Below are positions 12,150 to 25,427 of a DNA stretch of 64,000 nucleotides, in pieces. The DNA comes from Megalonaias nervosa. Lineage: Eukaryota; Mollusca; Bivalvia; Unionida; Unionidae. Under the pieces are notes generated by a model. The model was given only the letters and a program-made list of their open reading frames with translations. It did not search any database and had not been told where the DNA came from. Where the stretch lies: assembly GCA_016617855.1 (NCBI GenBank), contig JAECUM010000834.1, forward strand, positions 85,902 through 149,901, in the 5' to 3' direction. The translations under genes were made by a program, and so were the position numbers. Positions within the stretch are counted from its first letter, which is position 1. Every line of letters starts with the position of its first letter.

Positions 12150-12260
12150 GGCAATGAAGAGAAGCTGTACGAATTCATAGTAAGGCATTTTCTAGCGTGT
12201 GTCTCTCAAGATGCCCAGGGCTTTGAAACAACTGTAAATATTGATGTTGCTGAAGAAAAG
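12150..12260 (+). CDS. TOP3A: TOP3A exon 3
   Basis: Acceptor TTATTTCAG, donor AAAAG|GTCAGT, 37 codons, phase 0 at both ends. It codes for GNEEKLYEFIVRHFLACVSQ and continues DAQGFETTVNIDVAEEK. YEFIVRHFLA..SQDA is strongly conserved in animal TOP3A. Confidence 0.95.
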
Positions 12261-15200
12261 GTCAGTAAATCTTAACTGAAATATCCAAATAGTTCATTAT
12301 TGATATTTCTTGCCATAGGAATTTTTTTAAAAGACTATGTATAGCCATTGTTCATACAAGCTTGAAAATTTGTTGGATTTTAAAATTACTTTGAAAACTC
12401 TTTGAATTTAAACAATTGCTTTTATCCTTGAAAAGTCTTTGAATTTTGCCAAAAACTCCTTGAATATATCAGAAGAAATTCAGAAACATTAAAACTGAGT
12501 ACAATATATCACCTTAAATGTAAGAGTTTTGTTTTCGTTAGCTATTTTAACAACGTTGAATAAATAAAATGGATAAAATTGGGTGGATCAGATCACATTT
12601 AGCAGCTACCAGTTGGAGCAGTGTCCCATTGCTTAATCACATTTGCAAATGTAAGGTAAATTTACTAAGTTATATGAGTCAGCTAGAAATGACCCATGTT
12701 TACAATAAAATATGGGAGTGTGACCCACATTCCATAAGAAAAATTATTTCTTGAGAATGTTTTGAAGTTCAGAAAAGTTCTTTGAAAAAACTCATTAGGT
12801 ATTTGTAGTGTTATTTTGATTAATTGAGTTAATCTAGTACCACTTGTTCAACCAGTTTGATTGATTAATTGAGTATGACTTCATCAACAAGTTTCCTTAT
12901 GATACTGATAAATTTATGAAATTATTATTACTACTGAGTTAGAATAACCACAAAAAATATCAATTGGATAATACAATTACAAAAATGATGGTATAGATTA
13001 TGCTAAATTAATGACAATAAAAAGAATAATGTTTTTGATTCACGATTTTTATCCATTTTCGAAAAATCATTTAGCTGTGATATAAGTTATTAGTCTTGTT
13101 ATAAAGAAATAAACACAATTTTGATAGTATGTTTTGTATTAACTTGTTCTTGTTATAAACAAATGAATACAAATTTTCATAATTTCTTTTATTTAAATAT
13201 AACAAACAACAATCATAAATAATTAAGCCCTGTTACAAACACTTTGATTATATACCAGTTAGACCCTAGCTAAAATTGATGCACAACTTTGATCATTTCG
13301 GTCATGTGGCATCCATATTTAATCGATTAATAATCGATCATTGATTGGTTGGTGTAACCAATGATTGATCTTGAAATTTCAGCAGATTCCCAATACTAGG
13401 GTCTGTACAGACCATGGTAGTGAATACTTGATTCTACTCCATCAGGTTGTGCTAAGTGACATCGCTTGGAGTGTTGTCACATTGTCAAATAAGATTTGTA
13501 TGACTGATGTTATAACATCCACAACTATGAAAATATGTCTATTGATTCTAATAAACACCTAGTAAATAATCATAATCTGATAGATCATTTGAAAAGGAAG
13601 TCTGAAAGTATTTTGTTATTGGCATAAAGGAAGTTATTGAATATACTTTGCTCCAGTAAAGAACTGCGTTATAACTGGCATCAATTTGAAAGTCTTAATG
13701 ATTGGTAGTCTTCCAGCATATATATGATGGTATGTATGGTGTAGAAATGCATATTTAGAGTTTAAATGGTAATTTGTAGAAATGCATATTTTATGTTTAT
13801 ATGGTAATTTGTAGAAATGCATATTTTAAGTTTATAATATAGGGTGTTTGTTTTGTAGAAATGCTTATTTCGAGTTTATATTTTATGTATGGTGTAGAAA
13901 TGCATATATTGAGTCTATATTTTATGTATGGTGTAGAAATGCGTATTTTGAGTTTATATTTTATGTATGGTGTAGAAATGCATATTTTGAGTATTTATGA
14001 TATGCATGGTGTAGAAATTGCATATTTTGAGTCTGTATGGTATGTATGGTGTAGAAATGCATATTTTGAGTTAGCTTTTCTTGATGTTTATTGGACGTTT
14101 GACAGAATGATGAAGATCGATATCATTACGATTTTTCTTTGATTTACAGAATTTCAGCATATATTTTAACCTGAGATCAAAGTAATAAAAAAAAGAAAAG
14201 GAAAGGGTACTTTTTAAAAACATCTTTCAAGGTAGACAAATAGACTTTGGCATGCATGATTTTAGGTCATGTAAATAACTTTATCACACCTCATATAAAT
14301 TTCTGTGAATACATTTGGATAAGCTATGTCATGTGGAGACCATATAAATCCAGTATACTGTTGCTGTTGGTTCATATCCAGTATGTCTGCCATATTAGAT
14401 TTTGCCAAATTGATTTGTCTCCCTTTTTTTCATTGTTTAGAATGGCAACCAAATGCTTCAGGGATGGAAATTACTATTAAAATGAAGGAAAGAACTCTGA
14501 CAATACTATCAAATCAAATAGTTGTGCTGCATTGTGGGATTATCTTGTCAAAAAGAAACAAGATCTGAGCTTTGAAACTTTTGACAAGGCCCATTTAGCA
14601 GAGATACTAGGAATCTTCTAATTAAATGTAAAGGATTTTAAGGGGAATAAATTCATTATTATAGTTTGTTAGTAACTGTATGAGATTCATGGAGTCAATG
14701 TGAAATTTCTCATGTTTTGGCAAATATAAGTTTCACACAGACCCTATAAAGCTTGTATATTGTTACTAGCAAGCTATATAACTAATATTATTAGTATTTC
14801 ATGCCATTATACCAATTTTTTCCATGTTTGAATTTTCTTTACGGACATGGTTTGATTTGCAATGATTTTACAGAAGACAAGTGGTATTTTGGAGTTGAAG
14901 ATTTTAGCCTCTTAGCCCTTTTTTGACAATGTCAAACTTATCCTAAACTTTGGCAAAGCAGAAGCTTTCTGTCTGATACTTAAATTGAAGTGTTTCGATC
15001 TGATCCAAATTTAGGACCATAAAACTTGAGGACTTTCTGTACCACACTCCAAACAAAATTTCATTTTTATTCACACAGATTTTTTTTCTTTCCTTCTGTT
15101 AAGTGCCATTGTCATAGAATAATATTAATTGTCATGGTGTGGAGTTAGGGAGTCATCAATCTCATATTGTCAGTATCACATTGAGCTTTTTAAACATCAT

Positions 15201-15413
15201 TGGTCCAAATCAACCTGCGTCAACTTCTGTTGTATGTCTGTACAAGGTACATTACTCTTGTTGCCTCAGTAATTTTATGCCTTTCAAGTACATATGTGCT
15301 TTCAGTATATAACACCAATTAATTAATACCATAGAATGAAATTAATACATTAATTAATATATTCTGTCACATGATGAAGACTATTACTCTTGCTTTTCAT
15401 TCCATGTGTACAG
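12261..15413 (+). other. TOP3A: TOP3A intron 3
   Basis: Contains a minisatellite at 13733-14075. The rest is AT-rich sequence with homopolymer-like stretches and no recognisable gene or element. Confidence 0.65.
13733..14075. repeat. ~39-bp minisatellite, about 8 diverged units
   Basis: Units of the type GTAGAAATGCATATTTTGAG plus TTTATATTTTATGTATGGT repeat in tandem, with the first three more diverged. A 93-codon open frame at 13861-14142 is simply this repeat read in one frame. Confidence 0.88.
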
Positions 15414-15488
15414 TTCCATGTGTCAGGTCTAATGATCATAGCAAGGAATTACCTAGATATCTATCCATATGAGAAGTGGAATACAAAG
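15414..15488 (+). CDS. TOP3A: TOP3A exon 4
   Basis: Acceptor GTGTACAG, donor AAG|GTGAGA, 25 codons, phase 0 at both ends. It codes for FHVSGLMIIARNYLDIYPYE followed by KWNTK, matching the conserved ARNYLDVYPY segment. Confidence 0.95.
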
Positions 15489-15689
15489 GTGAGATGACAG
15501 TTGTGAAAGATTTTAAAGTTGTGATAAGTAGACATTTGTTTTTGATTAATTATATGTGTGTGTATATCTGGGCCCATGGTCATTAAACAATCAGAGCACA
15601 AAAATGTACCTTGGACTCGAAACTCCAAAATCAATTTTAGAGATGCAAACCATATTGGATTTTGAAAAATTTTTCCAAATATTTCATGA

Positions 15690-16100
15690 AAATTCCACAG
15701 TTACTCTTAAATGTTTATACAAGCGTAGGTATGGGAAGATTAATTTTGTCAGAATAGGGACAGGTTAGAGTATCAAAGTTTGGTTATTTTTGTAGAATTT
15801 TCCTGGTTCATAAGCTGGATTTAAACAGATGCAGAATATATGTAAGTCTAATTTAAAAACTGATCAAATCAACAGACAGAATTTTATTTTGGATCTGATG
15901 ATAGGATGAAATGAAAAAATCCATTTTTTGTTAGTTTTCATTGCAAAAGTTGTAGACAACATACATGTCAGATGGTGAAATTTTGTCAGCACTTTGGAGC
16001 ATAACCTCAATGACCACATGCCCATGTGAAATAAATATTAATTTTACTACTTTTAGGTCATTTATTTCTTATAATATTTTTGTAATTTATTTGTAAATTC
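15690..16100. repeat. Dispersed repeat copy, family shared with 20760-21150
   Basis: Both copies share, in order, strings such as AGGGACAG, TAAACAG(A/C)TGCAGAATA, GAATTTTATTTTGGATC and ACATACATGT. The family is not recognised. Confidence 0.5.
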
Positions 16101-17777
16101 AAGAGAGCTAAAATTAAAAAGCGATTACCAGTCTGTCAGCTTAGAAGACACATTTTATACCATAGTAACATACATTTAATACAAACTTGATTTTAAAAAT
16201 TTGTCTTTATAGGGTTTATACTTTCTTTTCACATTTTAAAGGTGTACAAGGTCATTGTCATCAGAGAAAAAGGGCTACAGTGCACTAAATGAACCTGTTT
16301 TTACATTTTTACATATTTGAATACTTTATTACCTTTATTATTTTCCCTGAAACTATGTCATGTCATATTCAAGCATTTACATTAAACCAATGGGGCATGG
16401 ACATCATAATAGATTTGGCAGGATAAAATTACACAAATTGGTAAAATCATAAAATCAACAAGATGAATATGAATATTATGTTTGATTATAGCGAAGACAC
16501 ATGTTTGGGATATAACATCATCGCATGCAGACTACATGTATTTAACTACTGCTGCCTCTGGCAATCAAAAAGTACATGTAAGAAACATTATTTGGTTCAA
16601 GAATTTGATTATATTTATTTCAAGAACTCCTTAAACTTCATATTAAGAACGTAATAATACACGTTACCCTCCTCCCTTTACCCTTCATACCAAGTCATTG
16701 TGAGGGGCTGTTGGGTTAATATGTAGGACATTTGGCAGTGTTTGAAGTTTTGATTCCATCTTGTGTTCAGATAAACTTTTATATTTAATTTTTTATAAAT
16801 GTGGAAAAAATTTATTATCACCATCTTTCTATTCTCCTGATCCTGCTGTTTTCTGGGTTATATACCTGGGTCAAGAAGTATAAAACTTCTAATATTCTAT
16901 TAACTTGTCCTTTAATCCACTTCACATTGTATATTTCCTTTCTTTCTAAACCATTCTTACCCCTTGTTTCACCCATGGGGTCAAGAGGTATGAGGCTTTA
17001 TTATTTTTCAGCAGTCTATTTCAGTAAAGTTGTACCCATTTCAATTTATACGTGCATTTGAAATCTAATGGCATCTTTAATTGTGTACTTAAATGTGAAA
17101 TATAAAGACTTATTGGCAAATTAATTTTCTTTGTTTTTTTATTCCTGTATTTTCACATGTGAAAAATATAAAATATATCCTTATATTTTCAAATGTGAAA
17201 ATGTAAGATATCCCATCATGCCATGTGATGCTTGATTGTTGTATGCCTACAAAAGCGGTACATGCTGCAACAAAAAAGGAGTACTTTTTGAGCTAGAACA
17301 AAAAATAGAAACTGCCTTACATTTCAGACATGGAAATGAATCTTTGATAAAGAAATGACAAAATTGTAATTTACTGCAACAGATTAGGTCAACCCAATCC
17401 TACTTCTTTCTTAAGTTATGTATATTTATATGATCAAGCTATGAAAATGAGGTGAATTTACAAAAACGAGGTAGGGGTGAATGTGTTGTGCTGAAGAGTG
17501 AGTTTAATCTTGTAAACTTTGATTCTTGAGCAAGTTTGGGATATGATAAAAAGAAAATTTCATTTCCTATGTTAATACCAGATATATTTCATCGTGTGGC
17601 ATTTCCTATGTTAATACCAGATATATTTCATCTTGTGGCACCAGAAATTGTATATTTGAACTTGTGGCCTTGCCACTTGTTACAATATCATGTTTTTGGT
17701 ACCACATGATGAAATATATCCGGTATTAAAGTAGAAAAAGAAAATATCCACTATGGATTAGAATCCAAGTAGCATAA

Positions 17778-17973
17778 TTGCCTTTGGGTCATGTACCTGC
17801 TTTGGATTCATTTTGTCATGGAGTTATGCCCTTGGGTCATGTGCCAGCTTTGGATTCATTTTGTCATGGAGTTATGCCCTTGGGTTATGTACCTGCTTTG
17901 AATTCATTTTTTTGTCATGGAGTTATGCCCTTAGGTCATGTGCCTGATTTAGGTTCATTTTGTGAAGGAGTTA
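17778..17973. repeat. 48-bp minisatellite, 4 units
   Basis: Units begin CCTTTGGGTCATGTACCTGC and end GTCATGGAGTTATG. Four copies are present, and the last drifts to GTGAAGGAG. Confidence 0.9.
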
Positions 17974-18095
17974 TGCCCTTTGATATATCAACAGCTCATT
18001 TTGATGGCATATCATGTGTTTCTTAAAGATAGATCCTTTCCTGTTGATTATAATTAGCAGAGTTTAGGCATATGTTCATACATGTGATTGATATA

Positions 18096-18097
<2 letters not shown>

Positions 18098-18131
<34 letters not shown>
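18098..18131. repeat. (TA)n microsatellite
   Basis: AT dinucleotide run that ends about 27 bases before exon 5, inside the likely polypyrimidine and branch-point zone. Confidence 0.95.
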
Positions 18132-18132
<1 letters not shown>

Positions 18133-18158
18133 TTTTGCGATGCATATGTATTTTTCAG

Positions 18159-18209
18159 GAAATTCCTGTGTATCAACAAGGAGACACCTTTACACCAAGT
18201 CTTATTGAG
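18159..18209 (+). CDS. TOP3A: TOP3A exon 5
   Basis: Acceptor ATTTTTCAG, donor GAG|GTAAAA, 17 codons in phase 0: EIPVYQQGDTFTPSLIE. It matches the LPVYEQGSHFQPSTVE segment of human TOP3A. Confidence 0.94.
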
Positions 18210-19164
18210 GTAAAAAGAATCAAGTTATTATATCTTACCTTTCTATTCCATGAAACCTTGCTGTTTCTCCGTTGAATGTACTGTCTCTCAAATCCAACCC
18301 TCCCAGATGCATTACCTGCCTTTATGCTTACTAGGTGACTGTCCATCAGCCAGTTATTTATCAGTTCAAACTTTTGTAGGGTATAAATCAATATAGTGCC
18401 CCTTGGCCTCTTAAAATCCAAGTATATTTTCATTATTTTTCTTATCTGGCATAGGAAGTCTCGGAAGTCCCAGACAAGAACATATAGGCTGGGTGTTCCC
18501 TCCATCACCACTATTTAAGGAGGTACAACACCATCACTGACATCAGAGTGGATGGTGCTGTGGTCCTAATGACACTGATGTGCTTTATAATTAAGAATTG
18601 GTTGCTGTCTGCTTGTAACCAGAAAGTAGTCATTCACTTCTATGGTTGGTAATGTGTGGTGAGTAAAGACTCAACCTATGCTTTCAAGCACTAATTGAAA
18701 TGCATGGAGGTCTGATGTCTCTTTCTTCCAGTGAAGGCCAGTAAAGAAGGTATAACCCCTTAAGCCCTGACATCATGGTTGAGGTGGTAATTCACTCAGT
18801 GTACTCTGAGGTGTCGCATGACAATACATGCCTCATAAAATTTCTGTGCATGAAATCAGAGTGATCTCTGCTAGCCTCACTTTAAAACAATCTTTTGATG
18901 AGAGACATTGTAGAAGCTGGTGGCTGGCATGCCTAGTTAACCTGAATTCACCCAGATATTTTTCTCAAGAAAAGTCATTCTTTTCTTATCCATTGATTGT
19001 CATTACATGTTATGTGACCATCAGTTGCTCTGTCCTCATGTTAGCAGTGATGTTTGATTCAGACAGGCAATACAGCCATTCTTTGCTCAGAGGGCTCCTG
19101 TGGTAGAGGTTGTATGCATTTCCCCTTTCTATTACATATTCTTCTAATATTAACATGAGCAAGG

Positions 19165-19440
19165 AATGTATTTGATGGAGAAAGTAAATCTTTTAGTACA
19201 TTTTGTGTCCTTTAGAATACTTGCCCAATCACATTACTAACAAACACTCCCACACCTCCCCGCAAATGTGGGAATTCTTGTTGATGTATCGGTCTGCTTA
19301 AACTGGTAAAACATCTGGATGATGGATAACAATCTAGCACTTGTAAGGAGACGTAATAGCTAAGAATTTCTTTCCCTAATTTTTTTGGTATATAATTTTG
19401 AAAGACAAAATGTGCATCTTTTTGGGAAGGGTGCATTTGG
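19165..19440. repeat. Dispersed repeat block (copy 1 of 3)
   Basis: Shares GAGAAAGTAAA, TTTTAGTA, GAATACT, CACACCTCC, TTGATGTAT and CAGCTTAAACTGG-like strings with 37070-37300, and more weakly with 22470-22690. All three copies run in the same direction. Family unknown. Confidence 0.6.
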
Positions 19441-20759
19441 AGGTTTATTTCGGAACCATAATGTGATCAGGTATGTGTTCTAGGAGAAACATTGTTTACT
19501 TACGGATTGACTCATTTTGTAGTTGTTAAATTATGTCATTATTTTTGTGAATTTCATACATTCATATTTTGGAACTTCAATTTTTTGCTTATTATAGATT
19601 TGCTGTTTGAATCATTTGCTCTAAAGCTGCATTTACTTATAAAAAGGAAATTTAAACTGAGACAAAGACATGGTATAATTAAGTGAGTGTCTCTTCTGAT
19701 GAAAAATAATGATAATTTTTTTTTTTTAAATGTTCATCAGAGTGAAAACAATAGGTAATCCAGGCAATCCCTGTAGAAGTCTTGGCTTAAGGAAAATGTT
19801 TAGTCCTTGCACAAGCATGAACAACCTGGCAAAAAGGCAAATCGGCCCATTATTGACATGAGAGTTGGCAAACCAAGTGTAGAACATGTGCCATCACTTT
19901 CCCATTGTCACCACCAAATGATTTTTGCCTAAAATGTTTTCTATCTCAAAAAGCATATCAGACCCAGTTGACAGGGAAAACAATCATTGCAACACAGGAA
20001 ATTTGCAACCTGTGGGATGGGATACATATTGCACATCATGATCAGGCAATGCTAATTTTAGTTCAAGACATGGTGTTCCCAAAATCTAAACAAGCTGAAC
20101 TGGATGCATTTTGCAAGTAAGACAGTCACTTTACATACAATATTTCTCCCATGATGAAACCAAGGGACCATTCTAACTAATGTGTCAAAACATGGAGTTG
20201 GGGTGCTACTTATATCTTTAGTCAATATTTGTCAAAATGGATATTGGGCTTTTCATCAAGCATTGTCTTAATATTGGATAAGTACAGTAGTTATGAGCTA
20301 GGCAAAAAAGCTCATCATTTTATTTTCAGCTTGTTTCTTGGAGGGAATGCAGCTTTAATAACAACAGTTTCTGTACTTAATTTACCAAATTGCTATGTTG
20401 AATAAAAATGGCAGAGAGTCATCTTCGTGAATGATGGAAAGAGAGGCATAGCATAGCCATCCTATGTCAGTTGTTTGCACTTGCATTAACATTGTTTTTC
20501 ACTTTGTCATTAAAGCTTCTTTCATTTGCATTTATTTCCTATACCCCCTGATGTATCATTTTGAAACTAAGACGATTTATTAAGCAACATTGTTCATTAC
20601 TTGACCTTTTTGTCAAGGTCACACTCTTCAAAAATTTATGTTAAGGTTTCCGGTCTTAAAAGAAGGAAAAAGTGTATATCAAATGTGTGAGAGTAAAAAA
20701 AATTAATTTAGCACGTCATATTTTCTTTAGTTTTTGTATAGAGAAAGGCAATTTCTGGT

Positions 20760-21150
20760 ACTTAAATTTCCATACAAGTGTAGTTGTAATTAAAATTCAG
20801 TTATTAGAACAGGGACAGCAAAAAAATAACAAATGCATTTTTGCTAGTTAACAAGCTGTATTTAAACAGCTGCAGAATAACTAGTACTTAAATATGATAA
20901 AACATTAGCAAAAAAGAATTTTATTTTGGATCCTATGGAATGAAAAAGATCTGTTGAGCAGTCTTCCTGGCAGAGATTGAACATAATGGAGACATACATG
21001 TTAGGAAGTTAAATTTTGTGAAAACTATTGAATATAACCACTGTAATGTTTTGATCATGAGCTCCACATGCAGACCCTGGCTGAAATTTTTCATTTGTTA
21101 AATCAAAATAGTTATTACATGTTTTCACAATTAAACATATCTCTTATCAG
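20760..21150. repeat. Dispersed repeat copy, family shared with 15690-16100
   Basis: Matches the intron 4 copy in the same orientation, with several insertions and deletions. Confidence 0.5.
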
Positions 21151-21198
21151 CAAGAATTAAGAAATGGTTTCTTATGTATGTTTTTTTTTTTTATATAG

Positions 21199-21277
21199 CT
21201 GGATGGAGGAGAGACATCAGCACCCCCACTTCTAAGTGAAGCTGACCTTATTGCATTAATGGATAAACATGGCATTG
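21199..21277 (+). CDS. TOP3A: TOP3A exon 6
   Basis: Acceptor is a T-tract then ATATAG; donor is G|GTAAGA. It codes for LDGGETSAPPLLSEADLIAL and then MDKHGIG, leaving one base (phase 1). HGIGTDAT is split between this and the next exon, as the motif reads through the junction. Confidence 0.95.
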
Positions 21278-22795
21278 GTAAGATTCTTGTTAAGCATGTC
21301 AGTCTAAGTATGTTCAAGCACTTGGATAGGTGTGTCCTGTTAGTATTATGGATGATTATGCTGGAATCATTCATTAACTCTGTTGTTGGATTTCATTATC
21401 TGAGGATTAATAACATCAACATTCAATGTTAGGGTATTGAGCCCCATGATTTGGGTATGTACACTTTAGTCTGCAAGGATATCCTCATTCCATGCCTTTC
21501 CTCAGATGAGTCAGAATCATTACACAAAATGATCTGATTTTCTTGTGTAGGACCTAAATTACACAAACAGTGGAAAGACAGTTATTCCTCAAGATTTTTG
21601 TTCTTCCTGGTCTGTTTCATCAGGGATATGCTCATACATACGGAATTAAGTAATTGAGAAGAAAATGATGAGTATGGGATGTTACCAACATGAAGCTGTT
21701 TCAGTATTTTAAAAATTTGAAATCAAACCAACCATAAAAATAATTTCTTCTAAATATTTTGTTTATAAGATGTATAAAGAGTTTCACCTGTTCTTTTCAG
21801 CAGCCCAATTTTTTACTGTCATCTAAAGTGTAAAAATGATTGTTATGTGTGTGAATAATTAGCAACCATAGTTTCAAAATTTCTCTGTGAGATACATTAC
21901 TGAGCAAATTAAAATTAAGAAATTACTCTCTTTGCCATCTAACTACATCCAATCCTGAAAAATGAAAAGCACTTGGCTAAAAGGGGTTATTGGATTGGCC
22001 TATTCTGAACTCTCATAAGATCAGGTATGACTACTGAAAATTTTGGCTTCAAAAATATGAGTATTTCCATAAAGCTGACCTTCAGATGTAATGTCTTAAT
22101 TGGAGACATGGAGTCAGTAGGCTGACATGCCCAGTCTTCTTTTCCAGCTTTTATTTGTGTGACATGGCATTGCAAGGGACAGAGCTGTATCTTGTTAGGC
22201 CACTGGTAGCTGTGCAGACAGTTGCCATGCCCCATTTATGACAGCACAACCTCAGCCCCAGGCAATAGTCAGGTGTGGGAACCCATAGGGATTGCCCTCA
22301 CATGTCATTAAACACATAATCTTTGGTTTTGCTAACCTCACATTAGGAAAAGTTTATCCATTCAGTAGAGTAATCATCATGCTCTTACAGGGTGATATGA
22401 GTAGATATTTTCTCCTCCTCTTACCTATTCTACAAATGTGAACATGATCTGTTAATGTATTGATAGAGATGGGACATTTTGTTTTAGTAAATTATGTTTA
22501 TCTGAAAATACTTCCATAATCACATTACAATCATTCTCTCCCACAAATGCAAGTATCCTTTAACAGTTATTGTTTGAGCTTAAATTGGCAAACATTTAGG
22601 ATATGGGTGGCCTAATAGCAGGAAATAGAGCAGTTAATCTTTAAGAGTTACTTCCCTTCATCAATAGAATGGAAAGACATTCAACTTTAAGGGAGGCATG
22701 ATTCATAGGTAACAGAAAGTAATTTCCCAATGTTAAATAATTCAGTATGTATTTATTAAGAAACATAATTTTGTTTAAACATTTGATATCAACAG
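21278..22795 (+). other. TOP3A: TOP3A intron 6
   Basis: Holds a dispersed repeat (22060-22690). Its first half matches the sequence downstream of the DIRS-like element at 57150-57500, and its second half matches the 19165 and 37070 repeat blocks. The rest shows nothing recognisable. Confidence 0.55.
22060..22690. repeat. Dispersed repeat, possibly a solo terminal part of a DIRS-like element
   Basis: Shares with 57150-57500, in order: TGTAATGTCT(T/C)AATT, GGAGTCA, CTTGT(T/C)AGGCCACTGGTAG, CAGTTRCCAT, ACCTCAGCCC and CTCACATG. The 57150 copy directly follows tyrosine-recombinase remnants, so this could be the element's terminal region standing alone. That link is an inference. Confidence 0.55.
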
Positions 22796-22909
22796 GCACT
22801 GATGCTACTCACGCTGAACACATCGAGACCATCAAGTCCAGGATGTATGTTGGTTTGCGTCCAGATGGCCGATTTGTACCTGGGCAGTTAGGAATGGGGC
22901 TTGTAGAAG
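22796..22909 (+). CDS. TOP3A: TOP3A exon 7
   Basis: Acceptor TCAACAG, donor GAAG|GTAGAA, phase 1 in and out. It codes for GTDATHAEHIETIKSRMYVG and LRPDGRFVPGQLGMGLVE. The GTDATHAEHIETIK block is nearly identical across animal TOP3A and lies in the DNA-binding core. Confidence 0.96.
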
Positions 22910-24758
22910 GTAGAAGACTAACAGCCTGATCTTATTAACTCATCTAGCTCAGGCTATCACATCTTGACATGAATTTGAGTGCTTTCAAACTCTTTTAATG
23001 AGGCAAGAGTATGCTGAGGTAGCAAATGCATATAACATTAATCCAGAAAAGAAACCTTTTTTTTTTTTATGGTCTTGAATGTGGAAGAGGGTACATAGTG
23101 TAAACATTATCTTTTCATCCCACTATCTTTCCAAGTTTTACCCCTTAAGTACCTTTTGTGTTTAGGCCAGTTTCCCATACTATTATCGGCAGGGTTAAAG
23201 AGCTTTGTACCACAGCCTTCCACCAAAAGTAGATGAATGGAGTCCATTTTTTTGTTAATTTTTATGATTAAGCTGGTTTAGCAGGGAATTTTTTAAATGC
23301 ATAAAATTATGGGGAGGTGGGTGGCACATTTCTTTGACATTTTATCACTTAATGCGATTTCATGGACACAGTGAACCCCTGCTAAAAGACAATGATCAGG
23401 GTGCAAAAGAGCCATTGTGTTTGTTGTCATGTGTTGTGCAGTATCCAGACAAATCAACTAACTAAAGAAAACATTCCCTGTATATCCTTCTATCTAAAAA
23501 GTGGTAAGGGAGGGTGTGCAACACTTGGGTTTATTGATGCAGTCACCATCCTAAATTGATGCTTATTAAACAAGAAATACTTAAAACAATGATTACATAT
23601 TTAATATTCTTTTGGCATAGAACCAGACATTGGTACATATACATTTATAAGAAAATAGGAAATTGGATAGTGGTAATAGACTATGTGTACTCACCAGCTG
23701 ATCTCATTGTATTGATAATAATAGTTCCATTAGAAATGCACAAAGAAGCTTAGAATTTCTGTGCTAGATTTAATTTTAATCCAAATACTTGATTTGCTAC
23801 AATACACAACAATAATTTGAAACACGATATATTTTGGAACATTTATATATTCTGAATATTTCCAGAGGAAATGTCCATAAAATGCATAAATGAGACATTG
23901 GGAGTTTCTAAAAAGAAACTTGTATTTAGGCTTGATAAAGACTTTACCTAAAATTATACATGGGTATTGACCTTGTAATGTACTTAAGGTGAACTATTCA
24001 GTAGGTATGAAACTGCCTCAACCGAGTTTCAATTTCATGGGTAAAGTGTGATCTCCTCCTCAATAAAAATAGTTGAGTCATTCTCTACAAGATGGGAAAT
24101 AAAAAGTTCTATATTCATTAAAATGTTGATAATGATGACTTTGTGCAGAGCAAGAACAGGGATTAGTTTGTTTGATTATAAAAGCAAAACTCTACAAATT
24201 TAAATGGTTCTGTTCCAGTCCGTACTCAACAGTAGTACCTGTAACCTACTATTACATTGTCAAGTGTCCTGTGTGTATCTGAGGGCTTTTAAGCTGATGT
24301 CTACATTTCTGTCACCTCAAATGTGCCATGTCTGAATTTGTGTTACAACAGAGCATGCTTTAATGAATGTTGTGCACAGATTGGATATGGGCTTGTTATC
24401 CATGTTCTGTTTGCCATCAGCAAATGATGTCATGTTTTTGGTTTTGTGTTCAGTTGATACATGCATGTAAAAAGTAATAACCAAACAAGGGGGAGTAATT
24501 GTGATACTTAGTCACTGGCTGTTGTACAATAATTGAATTCTGTAATCCAGAGGAAGAGTTTATTTTGTCAAGTTGCAAGAGATATTGATATCTAATTCAA
24601 GTAACCATTTCTTTCCGTGGTCATTCCGTGGTATTTGGGTAGCAGGCCTGCTATCCATCAAGGATAGAACATTAGGGTTCAAATTCTTATATGACTTACT
24701 TAATAATGATAATGATGATGCTGATGATCTTGATGAAAGCGTATGGTCATTATTTCAG
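22910..24758 (+). other. TOP3A: TOP3A intron 7
   Basis: No recognisable gene or mobile element. Contains a long T-run at 23058-23069 and generally AT-rich sequence. Confidence 0.6.
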
Positions 24759-24828
24759 GTTATGATAATATGGGGTATGAGATGTCCAAACCCAATCTGA
24801 GAGCTGAGCTTGAGGCAGATTTAAAACT
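24759..24828 (+). CDS. TOP3A: TOP3A exon 8
   Basis: Acceptor TTATTTCAG, donor CT|GTAAGT, leaving two bases (phase 2). It codes for GYDNMGYEMSKPNLRAELEA and DLK, matching GYDSMGYEMSKPDLRAELEADLK in human. Confidence 0.95.
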
Positions 24829-25427
24829 GTAAGTATATCACATATATTATACATAAAAACTTAATATTTATATCGCTTTACTCAAATAAATAAATTGTCA
24901 CTGATACTTTGATGAATTCAGACATATCCCAACCATTATGATTTTGATGAAATCTTTTTTATGTTCCCTGAATCGGGTAGGGGCAGTTTTCAGTCACTGG
25001 CCGGACATCTGCATTCTGTGAACATACTTCTAGTTTAATTCCTATTATGTCATTACAATTAAGTTGTTCACATTTGAATTTTCCAGTTCTCTTGAAATTT
25101 TACATAGGTTAGCAGAAGTATTTTATTGCAAAAATAATTGAATACCAAATAGCGAGATTGTATCTTTGATTGATGAGATGAAGTTTGAGAAATGTGGAAT
25201 TATCCACTCATAAAATTTGCATGTGCATCAGAAATGGAAAACAATATTTGGTTTAGACTGGTTGTAATTTATAGCATCTACTTTGGATGTGTATCATGCT
25301 GTTTTCCGTTTTGGGTTTTTTTTTTGCCAATATCAGCGTGTTACCCTTAGTATGTCACATTGGAAAGAAAGGCACATTTAACAGATTTTTGCTTCATTTC
25401 ATTAACAGTAAACTGTGTCTTTTACAG
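24829..25427 (+). other. TOP3A: TOP3A intron 8
   Basis: A 599-base intron, AT-rich, with nothing else recognisable. Confidence 0.7.

Larger units (their letters stand above)
15489..18158 (+). other. TOP3A: TOP3A intron 4
   Basis: Contains one copy of a dispersed repeat (about 15690-16100) that matches 20760-21150 in intron 5. It also has a short direct and inverted repeat set around TACCAGATATATTTCATC (17565-17725), a 48-bp minisatellite (17778-17973) and an AT microsatellite (18098-18131) directly upstream of exon 5. Confidence 0.6.
18210..21198 (+). other. TOP3A: TOP3A intron 5
   Basis: Contains a dispersed repeat block at 19165-19440, related to 22470-22690 and 37070-37300, and the second copy of the repeat at 20760-21150. 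Sequence around 18470-18530 with a TTTAAGGAGGTACAACACCA string may be an old retroelement end, but this is a guess. No other gene is seen; the 112-codon minus-strand frame at 18173-18511 has no recognised motif. Confidence 0.55.

Noticed and set aside
13861..14142. 93-codon open frame
   Set aside because: It is a 39-bp minisatellite read in frame; no other protein signal.
18173..18511. 112-codon minus-strand frame overlapping exon 5
   Set aside because: It is antisense to a conserved TOP3A exon and has no recognisable motif.
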